DNA of 25,676 nt. It comes from an uncultured Lachnospiraceae bacterium. GTDB lineage: Bacteria > Bacillota > Clostridia > Lachnospirales > Lachnospiraceae. This document shows, piece by piece, positions 22,957 to 25,676 of the stretch; within the stretch, counting starts at the first letter, position 1, and the number at the start of each line of letters is the position of its first letter. The notes beneath the pieces were generated by a model. That model was given only the letters and a program-made list of their open reading frames with translations. It searched no databases and was not told where the DNA came from. Position numbers and translations under genes: made by a program. The DNA lies in NCBI GenBank assembly GCA_902796375.1, contig CADBOW010000016.1:1-25676 (forward strand), given 5' to 3'.

Positions 22957-24708
22957 TCAGATCTTCATGGTCACACAGTTCAATCCGAGAGAATTCACAT
23001 ATTTCACATCCTTTGTCATCTTGAATACCATCCGGATCCCGATATGCTTTGTGGGATCACCCTCATCCGGCTTTGTCATCTGATAATACTTCACCGGATC
23101 GAAGCCGATACAGTTGTCCCGGATCCGAACGATCAGCTCATCATTCTCCTTATGCACAAGGCGGATATCGATCTGGTTGTTCTTCCCCTTCGAGAAACCG
23201 TGTGTAACGATATTGTTCGCCATCTCCTCGATACACAGTGCCGTATACATGGCCTTCCGCCTGCTGATCCCCTTGCTCTCACAGAATTCGGAAGCCTCCA
23301 CAGCCGCCTCCTGGATATCCGAGATTTCCGCGATCTCCATCTCTATGGCTTCGCCGGGAGCTGCTCCGAAATCTCTGGGAAGACAGACATAGCTGTCGTG
23401 ACTTCCGAACTTCCGGTGACTCTTCCTCCAGACAAATATGGTGATATAGATCAGAGAAAGAAGCTCACCGATCAGATAGTAGAACCAGACTCCCTTCGTA
23501 CCGAAGATCGCCGCGAAGATCACTACCACGATCCCGGGGAATACCAGATTCTGAACCACGGAGATCGACTCCGAGAAATGGATCATTTCGATGGACTGAT
23601 AATACTTCTTAAATGATGCATTGATACTGCTGATCACCAGGCAGACCGCAAACATCCGAAGTCCGAAGATCGCCTGCCCCCGCTCTGCGGCATCCCCCTT
23701 GACGAAAAGGCTTACCATCGGGTCCGCCAGGGCCAGGAATACGATCGTCACAAGCAGATTGATGACAACGGAGAATATGGTCTGCTGCTTCACGATCTCG
23801 CTCAGCGACTTCTCATCCTCCTCATTATAGGAGATCCCCGCAAGCATAAGGGACACCTCCGAGATACCGTTTCCGATACAGTAACCGATATTGGCTATGG
23901 TGGATACGATGGAATATGCGGCAACGGCCACCTTGTCTCCCACACGCATCATGGTCTGATTGATCAGATAAACCAGAAGCACCAGACTCACCTGGTTGAT
24001 CACTGTGGGGATACCACCCTTGGCGATCTCTGCGAGAAGTCCTTTACCAAGATTCTTAAACTGGAACTTATAGATACATTTCTTCTGGAAGAAATAAATG
24101 ATGCCGATGGCCACCGCGATCACATAGCTTAATGTGGAAGCCATTCCCATTCCGAAGGTACCCTTCTTCATAACAAATACATTCAGAAGGTCCAAGGCGA
24201 TATCTGCCACCGTCATGCTCAACACCGCAGCAACCAGACGGATCCGCTGTCCGGACATCTGCAGGAACGGCACCAGGATCTGGGCCGCCACAAAGAACGG
24301 TGCTCCGAATATAAAACCGGTCAGATAATCCTTCGTCAGCTGGAATACCTCTGTCCCTTCCTTTGCGCCCAGAAGACGACACAGAGGATCCATAAATACA
24401 AGTACCAGAACCAGTCCCAAAATGGAAAAACCCAGGGCTATGATCACAGACAGGGAATAGCACCGATTGATCTTATCCTCGTCACCGGCCGCCATGGCGC
24501 GGCTGCATACCACCTGAATCCCGCTGGAAAGCAGACTTCCGAAGGCGGCAAAAATCAAAAGAACCGGATTCGCCAGTCCGTATGCGGCCATAGAATCCGT
24601 CCCGAGGAATCGGCTGATCATGATACTGTCTATTATAAGACAGAGCATTACAGCCATTGCTGATATGATCTGGGAGATAACCATCTGTTTAAATAATTTC
24701 TGAACCAT
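22957..24708 (-). CDS. MATE-family transporter fused to an RsbW-like ATP-binding domain
   Basis: The start is the ATG at 24708 (583 residues, MVQKLF), because AAGGAG lies 7 bases upstream; the frame opens earlier with TTG only inside that site. Residues about 1-435 have the twelve-span layout of MATE/NorM exporters, with two related halves, an opening QMVISQIISAMAVMLCLIIDS and GLANPVLLIFAAFGSLLSSG. The C-terminal 130 residues are a separate cytoplasmic GHKL ATPase fold like the anti-sigma kinases RsbW/SpoIIAB. The N-box is IEEMANNIVTHG (from about 493), followed by a G1-like RDNCIGFDP (531-539) and a HIGIRM motif (555-560). The substrate is unknown. The extra domain could sense or phosphorylate a partner, or act as a regulatory ATP switch. 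It has its own promoter and is divergent from ung. Confidence 0.88.
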   Translation of the reverse strand: MVQKLFKQMVISQIISAMAVMLCLIIDSIMISRFLGTDSMAAYGLANPVLLIFAAFGSLLSSGIQVVCSRAMAAGDEDKINRCYSLSVIIALGFSILGLVLVLVFMDPLCRLLGAKEGTEVFQLTKDYLTGFIFGAPFFVAAQILVPFLQMSGQRIRLVAAVLSMTVADIALDLLNVFVMKKGTFGMGMASTLSYVIAVAIGIIYFFQKKCIYKFQFKNLGKGLLAEIAKGGIPTVINQVSLVLLVYLINQTMMRVGDKVAVAAYSIVSTIANIGYCIGNGISEVSLMLAGISYNEEDEKSLSEIVKQQTIFSVVINLLVTIVFLALADPMVSLFVKGDAAERGQAIFGLRMFAVCLVISSINASFKKYYQSIEMIHFSESISVVQNLVFPGIVVVIFAAIFGTKGVWFYYLIGELLSLIYITIFVWRKSHRKFGSHDSYVCLPRDFGAAPGEAIEMEIAEISDIQEAAVEASEFCESKGISRRKAMYTALCIEEMANNIVTHGFSKGKNNQIDIRLVHKENDELIVRIRDNCIGFDPVKYYQMTKPDEGDPTKHIGIRMVFKMTKDVKYVNSLGLNCVTMKI

Positions 24709-24715
24709 GTTACTA

Positions 24716-24721
24716 CTCCTT
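24716..24721 (-). promoter_or_regulatory. Ribosome binding site that fixes the MATE start
   Basis: AAGGAG on the minus strand ends 7 bases before the ATG at 24708, so the upstream TTG at 24726 is not the start. Confidence 0.8.
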
Positions 24722-24741
24722 GTCAATGTGTGCCTCGATAC

Positions 24742-24770
24742 ATTTTATCATGAATCATGGGCTGAAACAA
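24742..24770 (-). promoter_or_regulatory. Promoter of the MATE-fusion gene
   Basis: On the minus strand TTGTTT (24765-24770), a 17-base spacer and TAAAAT (24742-24747) precede a short leader of about 27 bases. Confidence 0.6.
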
Positions 24771-24814
24771 GAAGGGAATCATTTAATTTCGAGTATCCCC
24801 CCTCTGATCCGTCA

Positions 24815-24843
24815 TTGTATCACAGGCCGTTTTGCTGTATGAT
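24815..24843 (+). promoter_or_regulatory. Promoter of ung
   Basis: TTGTAT (24815-24820), a 17-base spacer and TATGAT (24838-24843) form a plausible promoter 34 bases before the ung start. It lies back to back with the MATE promoter. Confidence 0.55.
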
Positions 24844-24876
24844 AATGGTATTCCAGCGAAAGGAAACAGAATCATC

Positions 24877-25545
24877 ATGCCTAGCATATCAAATGATTGG
24901 GCTCCGGTGCTCCGGGCGGAGTACGCAAAGCCCTATTACAGGAATCTCTATCAGTTCATTCATGAGGAATATGCCACCCGGACCATATATCCTCCGTCGG
25001 AGGATATCTTCAATGCATTTCACCTCACTCCCCTGTCGAAGGTGAAGGTGGTCATCATAGGACAGGATCCCTATCATGAACCGGGACAGGCCCATGGTCT
25101 CTGCTTCTCCGTTCAGAAGGGGGTGGATATCCCGCCTTCCCTGCAGAACATATATAAGGAGCTTCAATCCGATATCGGCTTTGAGATCCCGAACCACGGC
25201 TGTCTCACCTCCTGGGCTGAACAGGGCGTCCTCCTGTTAAATGCAGTGCTCACTGTTCGCGCCCATGCCGCCGCGTCCCATCAGAACAAGGGTTGGGAAA
25301 CCTTTACGGATGCGGTGATCCGTGCCGTAAATGATGTAGACCGGCCGGTGGTATTCATGCTCTGGGGCGGATTTGCAAGGAGCAAAAAAGCCATGCTGAC
25401 CAACCCGAAGCATCTGGTACTGGAAGCACCCCACCCAAGTCCACTGTCCGCATACAGGGGTTTCTTCGGCTGCAAGCACTTTTCACAGGCCAACGCCTTC
25501 CTGGAGAAAAACGGAGTCGAGCCTGTGGACTGGACCATCCAATAA
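24877..25545 (+). CDS. ung: Uracil-DNA glycosylase, family 1
   Basis: The start is the ATG at 24877 (222 residues, MPSISNDW), which fits the usual length. AAAGGAAA lies upstream, if somewhat far, and an earlier TTG frame at 24832 falls inside the promoter. The enzyme removes uracil from DNA as the first step of base excision repair in the cytoplasm. The catalytic water-activating motif GQDPYH (62-67) and the DNA-intercalating motif HPSPLS (186-191) are both intact, as are GVLLLNAVLTV and VVFMLWGG. This is the only plus-strand gene in the window, with its own promoter and terminator, and has no functional tie to its neighbours. Confidence 0.97.
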   Translation: MPSISNDWAPVLRAEYAKPYYRNLYQFIHEEYATRTIYPPSEDIFNAFHLTPLSKVKVVIIGQDPYHEPGQAHGLCFSVQKGVDIPPSLQNIYKELQSDIGFEIPNHGCLTSWAEQGVLLLNAVLTVRAHAAASHQNKGWETFTDAVIRAVNDVDRPVVFMLWGGFARSKKAMLTNPKHLVLEAPHPSPLSAYRGFFGCKHFSQANAFLEKNGVEPVDWTIQ

Positions 25546-25547
25546 TA

Positions 25548-25598
25548 AAGAAGCCCTGCAGCATGTCATTTCCATGACATCATGCAGGGCTTCTTTTT
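25548..25598 (+). terminator. Strong intrinsic terminator after ung
   Basis: A 13-base perfect stem AAGAAGCCCTGCA/TGCAGGGCTTCTT with an extended inner stem (TGTCAT/ATGACA) ends in TTTTT. It begins 3 bases after the stop codon. The A-rich left foot would also make it work for transcription arriving from the right. Confidence 0.93.
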
Positions 25599-25605
25599 AT
25601 ATACC

Positions 25606-25672
25606 TTTCGAGCCGGCTTCGGTTGCCGTCTCGAAACCCTCGCTCCGCTCGGGCACACGCCATAGGCGTGTG
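25606..25672. repeat. Two short inverted repeats at the right edge
   Basis: TTTCGAG (25606-25612) is mirrored by CTCGAAA (25630-25636). CACACGCC (25654-25661) is mirrored by GGCGTGTG (25665-25672) with an ATA loop, between two GGGCA words. No gene is seen in these 78 bases. The nature cannot be settled because the window ends here. Confidence 0.5.
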
Positions 25673-25676
25673 GGCA

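Overview
The window reads as chromosomal DNA of a Gram-positive anaerobe of the Clostridia, most likely Lachnospiraceae. The reasons are strong GGAGG-type ribosome sites, a T-box leader in front of leuA, choline-binding-type repeat surface proteins, a DUF5711-like protein beside a CvpA protein, and roughly even base composition. I could run no search, so the taxonomic call is inference. Every gene except the last (ung, right edge) lies on the minus strand, so the map is best read from right to left.

Right edge (about 22.5-25.7 kb): ung is on the plus strand with its own promoter and a strong terminator. It is divergent from a MATE-type transporter that carries an extra C-terminal RsbW/SpoIIAB-like ATP-binding domain. 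Next comes a promoter, a leucine-type T-box leader and leuA.

Middle (17.4-20.8 kb): leuA is followed closely by three envelope-type genes. They are a double-membrane-span coiled-coil protein of unknown function, a membrane-anchored beta-propeller-like protein (DUF5711-like) and a CvpA-family protein. A nucleotide-sugar 4,6-dehydratase of the FlaA1/WbpM/PglF class follows, with its own promoter and a terminator.

Left two thirds (1-15.4 kb): ten tightly packed genes form one apparent operon behind an extended -10 promoter. In order they encode a tandem fusion of two DegT/DnrJ-type sugar aminotransferases, a LicD-family transferase, a GT52-type (sialyltransferase-like) glycosyltransferase, a Wzy-like polymerase, a fused CMP-nonulosonate cytidylyltransferase/PseG-like protein, a NeuB-family synthase, a Wzz-like chain-length protein with a decayed BY-kinase-like tail, and three secreted proteins with choline-binding-type repeats. 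The three are a GH5 endoglucanase, a CAP-domain protein and a giant repeat-only protein that runs off the left edge.

Read together, the left part looks like a locus for a nonulosonic-acid (sialic-acid-like) surface polysaccharide. LicD may add phosphocholine or a similar group, and the same transcript supplies repeat proteins that could dock on that group. The flippase (Wzx), the initiating phosphoglycosyltransferase, the N-acetyltransferase and the choline-activation genes are not in the window. The coupling of polymer, decoration and cognate surface proteins is an inference from gene content and order.
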